The notes under the pieces were generated by a model, which made no database searches, was not told the origin of the DNA, and saw nothing but the letters and a program-made list of their open reading frames with translations. A DNA stretch of 43,716 nt from Alphaproteobacteria bacterium (lineage in GTDB: Bacteria; Pseudomonadota; Alphaproteobacteria; Micropepsales; Micropepsaceae), in the NCBI GenBank assembly GCA_019242395.1, contig JAFAVP010000164.1, forward strand, positions 1-43,716, read 5' to 3'. Within the stretch, counting starts at the first letter, position 1. Each line of letters begins with the position of its first letter. A program made the translations under genes and the position numbers. Below are positions 1 to 9,083 of the stretch, piece after piece.

Positions 1-350
1 AGAAACATCATGGCTTGGACCAGCTGGAAAGCCTGCCGCCTAGCATGCACGTCGACACCTTGACGGCTTTCGATGAAGGCGCAGACGCGTTTCTGGATAC
101 AGCAGCGGTCATGGAAAGCCTTGATCTCGTGGTCACATCGGACACGGCTATTGCCCATCTGGCGGGTGCGTTGGGGCGGCCCACCTGGATCGCGCTCCGC
201 ATGGTTCCCGAGTGGCGGTGGTTGCTCAATCGCAGCGATAGCCCGTGGTATCCATCGGTGCGCCTCTTTCGGCAATCGCGGCCTGGCCAATGGGCTCCCG
301 TGTTCCGCGAAATGGCCGTGGCACTGCGAGAGATCGTGCCTAGCGCCTGA
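1..350 (+). CDS. Glycosyltransferase family 9-like protein, C-terminal fragment
   Basis: The reading frame is open from the window edge, so the gene starts upstream; about 115 C-terminal residues are visible. The stretch VVTSDTAIAHLAGALGRPTW, followed by a Trp-Arg-Trp and a WYPSVRLFRQ segment, is typical of the GT9 (heptosyltransferase-like) domain at the end of TPR-containing glycosyltransferases. In that fold the SDTAIAHLAGALG part forms the nucleotide-sugar binding region. The acceptor cannot be inferred and the TPR part, if present, lies outside the window. It converges on the DUF3108 gene, with 14 bp between the two stops and no clear terminator. Confidence 0.75.
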   Translation, partial: KHHGLDQLESLPPSMHVDTLTAFDEGADAFLDTAAVMESLDLVVTSDTAIAHLAGALGRPTWIALRMVPEWRWLLNRSDSPWYPSVRLFRQSRPGQWAPVFREMAVALREIVPSA

Positions 351-364
351 CCATCCTGGTCGAC

Positions 365-1186
365 TCACCCGTTCTTTTGCACAAGCGTCGCGGTGACGGT
401 TCCAAAACCCGTGGCTGCCCACAACTTTAGAGGCAAGAGATAACGCCCAATCGGCATAGCTGTGTCGGGAAAGTCGGCCACCCAGGCATAGGCCGGCGGC
501 AGGGCACGCCCTTCCTTGAGAATCTTGGGTTTGAAGCCTGCGATCTGGTTGTAGTGAAGCTGGCACAGATGCGCGGAGCCGCTGTAGAGCCCTTCGAGCT
601 TCACCGGCTCATCCCGAAGGTAAGTGAACTCGATATTGTAGCGCCGCCGTCCATCGAACACTGCCGCCACGGTACCGCACGGATTGGCAGGGCTGCTGCT
701 CAAGCCGGCGAGCACAGCTGTCGCGGCGCCGAGCGGGTCGAGGCCCTCCTTTTTTTGCGCATCGCTCACCGGATATTTGTTCAAGGTGTACAGTGGGTCG
801 GCGTACGTGATGGGCATGCCATCCCGGCCGTAAGTAAGCCGGACGCGCTGGTGCTTCGAGCCGCGGCGGTAATATGAGTCGTAAAGTGTGGGCGAAATTC
901 CTTGCGCCGAAATGGTCCCCGTCGAAGTCGCATCGATGATCGACTGCCAGAAAGCGCTGACGATGCCGCTGGTTTCGAAGTGCGAGCTGGTCGCGTAGCC
1001 CCCCGGACTCAGGCGGACCTCGAAACTCGTCCGGCCAAACGGAATCGTCCAAAACGCGATAGAATATTGTAAGCTGAGCCGGCTGGAATGGGCCGCCGCC
1101 AATGACGGCGGCTTCTCCGCGCCGGCCTGAGCGGGCGTCAACAAAAGCAAAAGTGGGAGCAATATTTGCGGGGGGAGCCTAGACAT
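365..1186 (-). CDS. DUF3108 domain-containing secreted protein
   Basis: A 273-residue protein with an N-terminal signal peptide (poly-Leu core, then TPAQAGA) and a body that fits DUF3108, a periplasmic or outer-membrane-associated family of unknown function. Recognisable stretches are an early SLQYSIAFWTIPFGRTSFEV beta segment and the Tyr-rich YDSYYRRGSKHQRVRLTYG. I chose the ATG at 1186, which has a GGAATCGGG ribosome-binding site; a TTG at 1198 would add four residues. In many alphaproteobacteria this family lies beside rpmB and cobT, which is nearly the case here. It diverges from meaB across 67 bp. Confidence 0.8.
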   Translation of the reverse strand: MSRLPPQILLPLLLLLTPAQAGAEKPPSLAAAHSSRLSLQYSIAFWTIPFGRTSFEVRLSPGGYATSSHFETSGIVSAFWQSIIDATSTGTISAQGISPTLYDSYYRRGSKHQRVRLTYGRDGMPITYADPLYTLNKYPVSDAQKKEGLDPLGAATAVLAGLSSSPANPCGTVAAVFDGRRRYNIEFTYLRDEPVKLEGLYSGSAHLCQLHYNQIAGFKPKILKEGRALPPAYAWVADFPDTAMPIGRYLLPLKLWAATGFGTVTATLVQKNG

Positions 1187-1253
1187 GCCCGATTCCAATG
1201 CATTCGCCCAGCCCCGATGAGGTGCTTATATCTCCGTTGAAGAAGGTTCAACG

Positions 1254-2273
1254 ATGGCAAGCGCGCGCCTGGAAAATAGTGTCAGTGCACAGGCGATCCG
1301 CAACGGCGATCGGCGTGCGCTGGCGCGCGCCATTACCCTTACCGAATCCACTTCCGCCAAGGCTCGGGCGGCATCGGAGGAATTGCTGACATCGTTGCTG
1401 CCTTACACGGGCAGCTCCATTCGGATCGGGATTTCCGGCGCACCCGGAGTGGGCAAATCCACTCTCATCGAAGCGTTGGGGGCGCATGTTACCGGGATGG
1501 GACGCAAACTTGCCGTGCTGGCGATCGACCCGTCCTCGCGCCGGTCCGGAGGCTCGATCCTGGGTGACAAGACCCGGATGGAGCAGCTGGCGCGCAATCC
1601 CAATGCATTCATCCGCCCTTCGCCGGCCGGTGTTGCCCTAGGGGGGGTCGCACGGCGCACCCGCGACGCCCTGCTCCTAGTCGAAGCAGCCGGCTTCGAT
1701 GTTGTGGTTGTGGAGACGGTGGGAGTGGGGCAATCGGAAACCGCGGTCGCCAGTATGACGGATGTGTTCGTCCTATTGATCGGCCCAGGTGCCGGCGACG
1801 AATTGCAGGGCCTGAAACGGGGTGTAATGGAACTTGCGGATATCGTGCTCGTCACCAAGGCTGATGGGAACTTCCAACAAGCTGCTGCGCGCGCAGCTGC
1901 TGATTACGCGCACGCGCTTCACGTCATGCGGCCAAAGTATCCCAGCTTGGCTGCGCAAGTGCTTCAAGTTTCTGTACTTGAAGGAAGGGGGCTCAAAGAG
2001 GTCTGGAGCGCCGTGCACGAGTTCCATAGCGCACTCCGCAACTCCGGCGAATTGTCCAGCCTGCGTGCGCAGCAACTTGACATCTGGTTCGGACAGGAGC
2101 TGGAGCAAATTCTGTCCGAATACCTTTTCGAAGATCCGGAGATTGCGCAGGAAGCAGCACAGATGAGGGATCGCGTCCTGATGGGCGATCTGCTTCCCAG
2201 TGCCGCCGCTCGCAATTTGCTTCACAGCTTCCGTGTGCGCACGCCGCTGCACCGAGCGGCGCCACCTAAATGA
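1254..2273 (+). CDS. meaB: Methylmalonyl-CoA mutase-associated GTPase MeaB
   Basis: A 339-residue G3E-type P-loop GTPase. Visible motifs are the P-loop GAPGVGKST (residues 62-70), DPSSRRSGGSILGDKTRM (92-109), ETVGVGQSE (154-162) and the guanine-specificity motif TKAD (201-204), all diagnostic of MeaB/ArgK. MeaB loads and protects adenosylcobalamin-dependent methylmalonyl-CoA mutase. The mutase genes are not in the window, but cobT and cobS for B12 synthesis lie 2-6 kb away, giving a shared cobalamin theme. The ATG at 1254 follows a GAAGAAGG ribosome-binding site. The 3' end overlaps the convergent CPBP-like gene by 8 bp. Confidence 0.95.
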   Translation: MASARLENSVSAQAIRNGDRRALARAITLTESTSAKARAASEELLTSLLPYTGSSIRIGISGAPGVGKSTLIEALGAHVTGMGRKLAVLAIDPSSRRSGGSILGDKTRMEQLARNPNAFIRPSPAGVALGGVARRTRDALLLVEAAGFDVVVVETVGVGQSETAVASMTDVFVLLIGPGAGDELQGLKRGVMELADIVLVTKADGNFQQAAARAAADYAHALHVMRPKYPSLAAQVLQVSVLEGRGLKEVWSAVHEFHSALRNSGELSSLRAQQLDIWFGQELEQILSEYLFEDPEIAQEAAQMRDRVLMGDLLPSAAARNLLHSFRVRTPLHRAAPPK

Positions 2274-2976
2274 GAATTCCCAACGCGGGCTGCAAGAAAG
2301 CATGGCAGGCGACATGGCCCAACTCCGTGGTCACGAAGCCATGCCGCCAATACAGCCAGCCCCAGAACATCCCCGGCACGACGAAGCGAACGGAATCATA
2401 GGTGAGCGAAAAGGACGCTGCGGGCTCCAGTGCAACGACGTTGATCGCGATGTTCAGGATCTGGGCTGTGAGAGCAATGGACAAAATGCCTGCCGTTGAA
2501 ATCTCGGAAGCGCTCCGTCCGCTCAACTTTGAGACGGCGAGGGTAAGGGCCGAAAATACGAACATCCGGTAGATCACGTTCTCCTGGAAGGCCCGCAGGA
2601 AGTAGTAGGCCAGGCGGTCGCGCAGCGGATGCATCTGCACGGCATGCACGTATTCTGCCGGCACCGACGCCCGAAACAGCCAGCCGTCCACCAGGCAAAC
2701 GTAAGCAGCGACGCCGAGTGCAGACCCAATGGCGATTAAAGGCCAGGTCTTGCTGGTACCCTGCATACTCAAGCCGGACAGGCTCGCGCATGTCGCGCCT
2801 GCAATCACCAGCATGGCGATCAGCAGTATCCTGCGTACCGGTACCCCGCCGCTGGCCAGATGAACTGCCAGATCGAATGGCCCGGCCGCTGCGACCAGCA
2901 TCGCAAGGATAAGGAGAACCGGGAGGAGCACATCTGCCCTGCCCAGTCGCCAGGCAGAAGTGTGCACGGCCAGCAT
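2266..2976 (-). CDS. CPBP-like multi-spanning membrane protein, degenerate motif
   Basis: A polytopic membrane protein of about 236 residues with several hydrophobic segments. The C-terminal half resembles CPBP (Abi, Rce1-like) intramembrane proteases: ENVIYR at about residues 132-137 matches the EExxxR motif except that the second Glu is Asn, and a late TTELGHVACH segment supplies the expected His pair. With a catalytic Glu replaced it may be a non-proteolytic member or act on another substrate. I prefer the ATG at 2976, preceded by GACGAG; a TTG at 2994 would add six residues. It lies between meaB and rpmB and overlaps the 3' end of meaB. Confidence 0.65.
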   Translation of the reverse strand: MLAVHTSAWRLGRADVLLPVLLILAMLVAAAGPFDLAVHLASGGVPVRRILLIAMLVIAGATCASLSGLSMQGTSKTWPLIAIGSALGVAAYVCLVDGWLFRASVPAEYVHAVQMHPLRDRLAYYFLRAFQENVIYRMFVFSALTLAVSKLSGRSASEISTAGILSIALTAQILNIAINVVALEPAASFSLTYDSVRFVVPGMFWGWLYWRHGFVTTELGHVACHAFLQPALGILI

Positions 2977-3063
2977 CAGGAACTCGTCTAGCAAAGCGGG
3001 ATTAATGACACGTTCGCATCGATCGGGTGCTAGATGAGGGTACCGGCGTACAATTCATGAACC

Positions 3064-3092
3064 TTGACGCTCCTCCCCAGCCTCTTTATGAG
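3064..3092 (+). promoter_or_regulatory. Predicted sigma70-type promoter of rpmB
   Basis: TTGACG at 3064-3069 and TATGAG at 3087-3092 are separated by 17 bp, a good housekeeping -35/-10 pair. They sit 32 bp upstream of the rpmB ATG. The deduced transcript start near 3099 leaves a short leader containing GGAAGG before the start codon. This is a prediction from sequence only. Confidence 0.55.
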
Positions 3093-3123
3093 AGCCGCTC
3101 TTTTGCGTTTTGGAAGGTTTTCG

Positions 3124-3420
3124 ATGTCACGCCGCTGCGAACTGACCGGCAAGGGCCCGATGGTCGGCCACCATGTCAGCCATGCCAATAACAAGAAGAA
3201 GCGGGTGTTCCGGCCCAATCTTCAGACGGTTTCCCTCGCAAGCGAGGCGCTGGGCCAACCCGTCAAGCTGCGCATCAGCATGAACGCTCTGCGTTCGGTC
3301 GACCGTTCCGGCGGGCTTGACCCGTTCTTGCTGGAGGCAAAGGAGGAGAATCTCTCCGGCCGCGCTGTCAAACTGAAGCGTCAGATTGCAAAGAAGCAGT
3401 CGTCCGCGAAGGCGGCCTAG
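3124..3420 (+). CDS. rpmB: 50S ribosomal protein L28
   Basis: A 98-residue L28 protein, part of the large ribosomal subunit. The start [23 protein letters not shown] and the Lys/Arg-rich [11 protein letters not shown] are family hallmarks, and the C-terminal extension of about 20 residues is usual in alphaproteobacteria. The frame could be read from 3064, but homology and the GGAAGG ribosome-binding site place the start at the ATG at 3124. Its TAG stop shares the palindromic CTAG with the stop of the convergent phytase-like gene, so there is no intergenic space. A sigma70-like promoter lies directly upstream. Confidence 0.97.
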   Translation: MSRRCELTGKGPMVGHHVSHANNKKKRVFRPNLQTVSLASEALGQPVKLRISMNALRSVDRSGGLDPFLLEAKEENLSGRAVKLKRQIAKKQSSAKAA

Positions 3421-4466
3421 GCGGCGACCTCGAACATCAGCAGGACGGTGCGCTGGAGCATCAAATTATAATTGTCGTCCGAGATCATGTAGAGCAGCGT
3501 CTTGCCGCCTGGCTCGCGCCGCAGCGCTAGCCCTTCCATGTTGTCGATGTTCTCGTGCATGGTGAATTTGGCGATTTCTATCCCGTCGAGCCGGGCACCG
3601 GGCTTAATTGCTGAAGCTTCTACCCGCCGCACCGCCACCACCACGCCCCGCAGCGGCCCGAAATAGTGGCGCTCCAGCAGGTATAGCCAACGTCCGTCCG
3701 GGCTCATGGCGCAATCGGAGATCTCATAGGGATCGTGGTGCTTGATGCTTAATTCCTGAAAGGTTGCGCGCGATTTCACGCCCGGAATGGGAATAAGCCA
3801 CGCCGGGTGATCGTTACCTCGTATCTGCGGCGTCTCAGCGACAGTGAGCAACAGGTCGAGGGAGAATTTCGTCAGCCCCTCGAGCCCGGAATTGAAATCG
3901 AGCGTCTTGATATCGTCGGGCGCCGGAATTGCTGTCGGCGGTACCTCAAGGGATGCGCCGAGATCGTATCTCCAGATGCGCGCATCCCGCTCGAAACTGA
4001 CAGCGACCGGACCGTCCGGGCCCTTTTCCGACAAAGCTGCAAGTCCCTCGGCGTCGGCCTCGAGTTTCGCGCCCAACTTGGCACCATCCATGCTTTCCAT
4101 GTCTGCCAGTTGCGCATTGCCGATGCCGGCGAGGTTGGCCCGCCTGTCGTAGATCAGCCTGGCGCGGAGCCAGTGGCCTTCATCCGACTGCGACAGCATG
4201 TGCGTGCCGTCGGCGCTCACCAACAGACCGGACCAACCGCCAAAGCGTCCATCCGGCGACGTGATCTCCAAGCCCCCTCGGTAGATCAGGCTGCCAATTT
4301 GCGCTTCTTTCAAGTCGGCCGAGGAAAGCGGCAAGGCTTTGTACTTGAGGACGATCGAATTGCCAGCGCTCAATGCCGTTCCGATCGGCCAAATCGCCGC
4401 TTGCACGGCGATGCCGAGGGCAAGCAACACCGCTGACGCAAGCGCTAACGGAAAGAAGGTTCTCAT
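3417..4466 (-). CDS. Phytase-like esterase-family protein (PF13449-like), secreted
   Basis: A 349-residue exported protein with an N-terminal signal peptide ([20 protein letters not shown]). It matches the 'esterase-like activity of phytase' family, predicted beta-propellers: [13 protein letters not shown] near the start, [16 protein letters not shown] in the middle, and [19 protein letters not shown] near the end (the NMEGLA motif is characteristic). The substrate is unknown despite the family name. It is translationally coupled to cobT by an ATGA overlap. This gene, cobT and rpmB form a recurrent alphaproteobacterial neighbourhood, although no role in cobalamin synthesis is established. Confidence 0.85.
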   Translation of the reverse strand: MRTFFPLALASAVLLALGIAVQAAIWPIGTALSAGNSIVLKYKALPLSSADLKEAQIGSLIYRGGLEITSPDGRFGGWSGLLVSADGTHMLSQSDEGHWLRARLIYDRRANLAGIGNAQLADMESMDGAKLGAKLEADAEGLAALSEKGPDGPVAVSFERDARIWRYDLGASLEVPPTAIPAPDDIKTLDFNSGLEGLTKFSLDLLLTVAETPQIRGNDHPAWLIPIPGVKSRATFQELSIKHHDPYEISDCAMSPDGRWLYLLERHYFGPLRGVVVAVRRVEASAIKPGARLDGIEIAKFTMHENIDNMEGLALRREPGGKTLLYMISDDNYNLMLQRTVLLMFEVAA

Positions 4467-6331
4467 GCGGCAATGCGCATGCGGCTGCGGGCGCGGGCGC
4501 GGTGTAGGCCGGGGTGAGCGGCGCGGGCCCCTTGTTCCGCAAAGAGGGAAATCAGCTGCTCGGTCATCGCGCCGCCGAGTTGTTCGGCATCGACGATGGT
4601 TACAGCGCGGCGATAATAGCGGGTCACATCGTGCCCTATCCCGATGGCAACCAGTTCAACTGGCGATTTCTCCTCGATCTCGGCAATCACCCGCCGCAGG
4701 TGCTGTTCAAGATAGTTACCGGAATTCACCGACAGGGTGGAATCGTCCACCGGTGCCCCGTCCGAGATGACCATCAGAATCTGGCGCTGCTCCGGGCGGC
4801 CCATCAGGCGGCTGTGGGCCCACATCAGGGCTTCGCCGTCGATGTTTTCCTTCAGCAGCCCCTCGCGCATCATCAGGCCCAGGTTTCTGCGTGCGCGACG
4901 CCACGGCTCATCTGCCGCTTTGTAGACGATGTGCCGCAAGTCGTTTAGCCGTCCCGGGTGCGCTTGCTTTCCTTCGGCGATCCAGCGCTCGCGGCTTTGG
5001 CCTCCTTTCCATGCCCGTGTGGTGAAACCGAGTATTTCCACCTTGACACCGCAGCGCTCCAGGGTGCGCGCAAGAATGTCGGCGCACATGGCCGCAACCA
5101 TAATCGGGCGGCCGCGCATGGAACCGGAGTTGTCCAGCAGAAGCGTGACCACGGTATCGCGGAAGTTCATGTCTTTCTCCCGCTTGAACGAGAGTGGATT
5201 CATGGGGTCGATAATGATGCGCGGCAGGCGCGACGTGTCCAGCAGTCCCTCTTCCAGGTCGAATTGCCAGCTGCGGTTTTGTTGCGCCATCAGCAATCGC
5301 TGCAGCCGGTTGGCGAGCCGCGCCACCAAGCTATGCATGACCTGCAACTGCTGGTCGAGAAAGTTCCGCAGCCGGGATAGTTCCTCCGAGTCGCAGAGAT
5401 CAGCCGCGCTGACGATTTCATCGAATTTCGTCGTGTAAACCCTGTATCCCCAGGCATCCTGATGGGCGAATGGCTGCTCTGGCCGCCAGGGCCGCGTGCC
5501 TTCGTCGCTATTCTGAGCGTCCGCAGGCTCCGCCATCTGCATTTCTACTTCTTCTGCCGCATCTTCGCTCTCGTCACTTTGGGACTCGCTGATATCGGAC
5601 TGTGTTACATCCGATTCCGGTGTAGCCTCCGCGCCCTCGCTGCCCTCCTGGCCTTCCGGTTCTCCGTCGGCCTGATCCTCACCTTCGGCTTCGGATTGTT
5701 CGGCCGTCTCTTCACCCAGGTTGAGGTCGCGCAAGATGGTGCGCGTAAGTTTGGCGAAGGCCTTCTGATCGCGCATTGCGGGTTCCAGCCGTGCCAGATC
5801 GCCGGCTGCGCGTTCTTCGATCCATGGCCTCCACAGCTCGAGCACCTTCCTGGCATTCTCCGGCGGTGCTTCGCCGGTCAGCCGTTCGCGAACGATCAAG
5901 CCGACAGCGTCGGCCAGCGGCGCATCGGAACGATCTCTCATTTTGGCGAATTCCCGAGTGCTGTACCGTGCTTCCAGATTGGCGGCGAGATTGTCCGCGA
6001 CACCCTTCATCGCCAACGCGCCGATGGCCTCTACCCGCGCCTGTTCCGCGGCTTCGAAGACAGCCGATGCTTCCGCCTTTTGGGGACGGAATTGTTGGTG
6101 AACCTTGTCTTCGTGATAGGCGAGCTTAAGGGCATAGGCGTCTCCCGCGCCGCGGACGATAGCAATCTCGGCGGGGGGAAGATTGCGCGAGGGCAGGGGC
6201 AACCGCGCCTTTTTCCCTTTGAGGGTTGGTGGCTCGGCTGAGAAATTCACCTCGAGCTCGGGCTCTCCGGCAATGGCCCGCACCGCGGCGCCAACGGCCC
6301 GCTTGAATGACTCTGTGCTCTCGTTGGTCAT
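4463..6331 (-). CDS. cobT: Cobaltochelatase subunit CobT
   Basis: A 622-residue CobT, a subunit of the aerobic ATP-dependent cobaltochelatase CobNST, which inserts Co2+ into hydrogenobyrinate a,c-diamide. An N-terminal CobT domain (to about 200) is followed by a strongly acidic Glu/Asp/Ser linker (about 206-270) and a C-terminal von Willebrand A domain with a MIDAS motif DNSGSM at 400-405. CobT forms a ring chaperone complex with the AAA+ subunit CobS. CobS lies upstream on the same strand, but a secreted-protein gene separates the two; CobN is not in the window. The stop overlaps the start of the phytase-like gene (ATGA). Confidence 0.95.
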   Translation of the reverse strand: MTNESTESFKRAVGAAVRAIAGEPELEVNFSAEPPTLKGKKARLPLPSRNLPPAEIAIVRGAGDAYALKLAYHEDKVHQQFRPQKAEASAVFEAAEQARVEAIGALAMKGVADNLAANLEARYSTREFAKMRDRSDAPLADAVGLIVRERLTGEAPPENARKVLELWRPWIEERAAGDLARLEPAMRDQKAFAKLTRTILRDLNLGEETAEQSEAEGEDQADGEPEGQEGSEGAEATPESDVTQSDISESQSDESEDAAEEVEMQMAEPADAQNSDEGTRPWRPEQPFAHQDAWGYRVYTTKFDEIVSAADLCDSEELSRLRNFLDQQLQVMHSLVARLANRLQRLLMAQQNRSWQFDLEEGLLDTSRLPRIIIDPMNPLSFKREKDMNFRDTVVTLLLDNSGSMRGRPIMVAAMCADILARTLERCGVKVEILGFTTRAWKGGQSRERWIAEGKQAHPGRLNDLRHIVYKAADEPWRRARRNLGLMMREGLLKENIDGEALMWAHSRLMGRPEQRQILMVISDGAPVDDSTLSVNSGNYLEQHLRRVIAEIEEKSPVELVAIGIGHDVTRYYRRAVTIVDAEQLGGAMTEQLISLFAEQGARAAHPGLHRARARSRMRIAA

Positions 6332-6350
6332 TTACCCCGCTTATAGGGCC

Positions 6351-7007
6351 CTAAGGAGCGGTGCAAACGCCGCTGACGCCATTGCCATCGAACTGCATGC
6401 CGACAGGGGCCGCGGGATTTTCGCAAGCGAAGTAGAAAACGTGCTGGAAGGTACCGAGTTCTCCCGTCGCCCCGGCCGCAAGCGACAACAGGTTTCCGAA
6501 TTTCTGAACGGCACAAGTCTTGTCGTAGCTGCTACCTGCTCCGGACAACGGTTCCTGGAAGCAATAGGCTACGGAAACCGGATAACCGCACTTGTTTAGT
6601 AAACCGCCGTTGGTGACTTGCAGGCATTCTGTGCCGCTCCGGTAACTCCGCTTGCCGGACGCCATCCCCTTGTTTCCCGCGAACAGGGCGTCATGGCTCG
6701 GGACCCATCCGCTCCTGATGATTTTCGCATCGTGCGGCAGCGCTGCGCTTTCATCGGCGAGGTGCTGGGAATCGCAACCGACGGACTCGAAGCCCTTCGT
6801 CTGCGCGAACTGCTCCCATTCTCTCGCGGCCAGATCCCTTGCCTGCGGATCGACGACTTCGAACTCCGCAGAGAACAGGTATCCAGCGTCGAGGCGAGCT
6901 TCGTTGATGGCGATGCAGGTCTGCGGCTCGGCGGCAGCGGCTGCAGGCGTGACGGCATTCAGGCCAACGGCCAAAGCCAGCAGAGCAAGAACCAGATATT
7001 TGGACAT
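6351..7007 (-). CDS. Hypothetical secreted Cys-rich protein between cobS and cobT
   Basis: A 218-residue protein with a clear signal peptide (MSKYLVLALLALAVGLNAV, Ala-rich cleavage region). The mature part has eight cysteines, which suggests periplasmic disulfides; a CGYPVSVAYC segment resembles small secreted domains of unknown function in alphaproteobacteria. I do not recognise a function. The frame extends upstream into cobS, but the ATG at 7007 has a GGAG ribosome-binding site and begins the signal peptide, so I start there. It sits between two genes whose products form one cytoplasmic complex, an odd position for an exported protein. Confidence 0.75.
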   Translation of the reverse strand: MSKYLVLALLALAVGLNAVTPAAAAAEPQTCIAINEARLDAGYLFSAEFEVVDPQARDLAAREWEQFAQTKGFESVGCDSQHLADESAALPHDAKIIRSGWVPSHDALFAGNKGMASGKRSYRSGTECLQVTNGGLLNKCGYPVSVAYCFQEPLSGAGSSYDKTCAVQKFGNLLSLAAGATGELGTFQHVFYFACENPAAPVGMQFDGNGVSGVCTAP

Positions 7008-7041
7008 CGCACCACTCCACAACGAGTCCAACGGTACTCTC

Positions 7042-8037
7042 TTACGCCACCAGCACCTTGGCCGCGCTTTCCGGCAGTTCCTCCCCGAAGGCGCGCTGGT
7101 AAAATTCCGCCACGCTCGCACGTTCGAGTTCATCACATTTGTTGAGGAATGTCAGCCGGAAGGCGAACCCGATATCGCCAAAAATTTCGGCGTTTTCGGC
7201 CCAGGTCATCACCGTCCGCGGGCTCATGACGGTTGAAAGGTCGCCGTTGATGAAGGCATTGCGCGTCATGTCGGCCACCCGCACCATGGCAGCGATCTGC
7301 TTCTTTTTTTCCGGAGATGTGGCGTAGGACGGGACCTTGGCGAGAACGATGTTTACCTCATTGTCATGCGGCAGGTAGTTCAGCGTGGTCACAATATTCC
7401 AGCGGTCCATTTGGCCCTGATTGATCTGCTGGGTGCCATGGTAGAGCCCAGTTGTGTCGCCAAGCCCGATTGTGTTCGTGGTGGAGAATAGGCGAAACGC
7501 GGGATGGGCGCGTAGAACCCGGTTCTGATCCAGCAAGGTGAGCTTTCCTTGCGCCTCAAGCACGCGCTGGATGACGAACATCACATCCGGACGGCCTGCG
7601 TCGTACTCGTCGAACACCAACGCAACCGGGTGCTGCAAGGCCCACGGCAAAAGGCCTTCGCGGAATTCGGTCACCTGCTGGCCATCGCGCAGGACGATTG
7701 CATCCTTGCCGATCAGGTCGATGCGGCTGATGTGGCTATCCAGGTTGATGCGGATGCATGGCCAGTTCAGCCGGGATGCGACTTGCTCGATGTGCGTCGA
7801 CTTCCCGGTACCATGATAACCTTGAATCATCACCCGGCGGTTGAAGGCGAACCCGGCCAGAATGGCGAGCGTTGTGTCGCGGTCGAAGCGGTAGGCTGGA
7901 TCGCGATCCGGCACGTATTCATTACCCCGCGAAAAGGCCGGCACCTTCATCTTGGCATCGATACCAAAGGCGTCGCGCACATCGATCTTGGTGTCGGGCG
8001 CGCCGATACTGTCGAGGCCTTGAGGCTCCATATTCAT
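7042..8037 (-). CDS. cobS: Cobaltochelatase subunit CobS (AAA+ ATPase)
   Basis: A 331-residue MoxR/CobS-type AAA+ ATPase that powers cobalt insertion together with CobT and CobN. Walker [10 protein letters not shown] is at residues 73-81 and Walker [11 protein letters not shown] at 139-148; sensor-like [19 protein letters not shown] follows. The N-terminal [18 protein letters not shown] segment is typical of CobS. Length matches the family. It is upstream of cobT on the same strand, with a secreted-protein gene between them. The DnaJ-domain gene lies 59 bp upstream on the same strand and is probably co-transcribed, a common arrangement in alphaproteobacteria. Confidence 0.95.
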   Translation of the reverse strand: MNMEPQGLDSIGAPDTKIDVRDAFGIDAKMKVPAFSRGNEYVPDRDPAYRFDRDTTLAILAGFAFNRRVMIQGYHGTGKSTHIEQVASRLNWPCIRINLDSHISRIDLIGKDAIVLRDGQQVTEFREGLLPWALQHPVALVFDEYDAGRPDVMFVIQRVLEAQGKLTLLDQNRVLRAHPAFRLFSTTNTIGLGDTTGLYHGTQQINQGQMDRWNIVTTLNYLPHDNEVNIVLAKVPSYATSPEKKKQIAAMVRVADMTRNAFINGDLSTVMSPRTVMTWAENAEIFGDIGFAFRLTFLNKCDELERASVAEFYQRAFGEELPESAAKVLVA

Positions 8038-8096
8038 GCTTGTACCCGGCTCGTTGCTCGGGCGGAAACCGCCGCAAAAAGGGAAGGGGCCGGCGT

Positions 8097-8681
8097 CTAG
8101 GTCAGCCCTGAGGCGCGAAGCACGCCATAGGCCTTGATGACCTGCTTCAGACGCTCTTCAGCGCCCCGATCGCCGCCATTCGCGTCGGGATGAAACCGCT
8201 TCACGAGTTCCTTATACCGCGCCTTTATCTGCTGCAACGTTGCGGAGGCGTCAAGATTGAGGACGTCCAGGGCACGTTCCTGCACGCCCGTTATGCGCCG
8301 TTGGGGCGGCCGCGGAGGTTCCGATGTCGCGCCGAAAACTCCGAAGCGGTCCTCATAGTTTCCGTTGCCCTGGCGGGACCGCGCCGTCCGCTTGCCGAGC
8401 GGCCAAGTGGGCCGGTGGCCGATGACTGCCTCATCCTGGAACGCGCGGATTTCGTCCTCACTCATCCCGCGGAAGTAATCCCACGATTCATTGTGGGCAC
8501 GCGCATGCTCGAGGCAAAACCAGAGATGATCGTGCAGATCGTCGCGCGATCGTGGAACCCGATGCGTACCTTCTTTGCCGCAGTCAGGACGGGCGCAAGC
8601 GCGCGCAGAGGGTCGCGGTTCTGGGCGTTCCGGCTTGATCCGGATGTCCTTCCTGTATCGCGAATGCGTCGCCCGCTGCAT
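8097..8681 (-). CDS. DnaJ (J-domain) molecular chaperone-like protein
   Basis: A protein of about 194 residues with a C-terminal J domain containing FHPDANGG (the HPD motif that stimulates Hsp70 ATPase). The N-terminal half has [15 protein letters not shown] and [20 protein letters not shown], a conserved Cys/His-containing module of the alphaproteobacterial J-protein found next to cobS and bolA. The inverted layout (J domain at the C terminus) is normal for this group. I use the ATG at 8681; an in-frame ATG at 8735 would add 18 residues, and neither has a strong ribosome-binding site. It is divergent from bolA, the two starts lying about 80 bp apart. Confidence 0.85.
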   Translation of the reverse strand: MQRATHSRYRKDIRIKPERPEPRPSARACARPDCGKEGTHRVPRSRDDLHDHLWFCLEHARAHNESWDYFRGMSEDEIRAFQDEAVIGHRPTWPLGKRTARSRQGNGNYEDRFGVFGATSEPPRPPQRRITGVQERALDVLNLDASATLQQIKARYKELVKRFHPDANGGDRGAEERLKQVIKAYGVLRASGLT

Positions 8682-8763
8682 CGTCAAATTATGGGCGCGA
8701 AGTCTGAAAAAACAAGAAAATGAAAGGCTTGACATTGAGCGCGAAGCGCGGGACGCGAGGGCA

Positions 8764-9045
8764 ATGGCTGCCGCCGATCTAATTGCGCAGAAGTTAACCG
8801 CCGCGTTTTCGCCCGCAGACCTTTCGGTCGAAGACGACAGCGCGCGTCACGCCGGGCATGCTGGCAGCAGGCCGGGCGGTGAAACGCATTTCATCGTCCG
8901 CATCGTGGCGGAGACGTTCGATGGGCTGTCCCGGGTGGAACGCCAGCGGCGGATTTACGCCGTGCTTGCCAACGAGCTGAAGGGGCAGATCCATGCACTG
9001 TCCCTGACGGTGCTCACTCCGGCTGAAGCCTGGAACGAACATTAG
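8764..9045 (+). CDS. bolA: BolA family protein
   Basis: A 93-residue BolA-like protein with the class II KH-like fold expected from VRIVAETFDGLSRVERQRRIYAVLANEL, where FDGLSRVERQRR is the family signature helix. BolA proteins pair with monothiol glutaredoxins in iron-sulfur handling and can act in transcription. The frame is open further upstream, but the ATG at 8764, preceded by GCGAGGGC, gives the usual BolA N terminus (an initial helix ending in LTAAF). It is divergent from the J-protein gene, the typical alphaproteobacterial layout. Confidence 0.88.
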   Translation: MAAADLIAQKLTAAFSPADLSVEDDSARHAGHAGSRPGGETHFIVRIVAETFDGLSRVERQRRIYAVLANELKGQIHALSLTVLTPAEAWNEH

Positions 9046-9083
9046 ACTTTGCGCTTCAGTTCGGGGCATGCAGGCGAGACTGC

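Noticed and set aside
5462-6241. A 259-codon plus-strand frame with hydrophobic segments antisense to cobT
   Set aside because: It mirrors the acidic CobT linker, whose antisense codons give Leu/Phe-rich sequence; no independent evidence.
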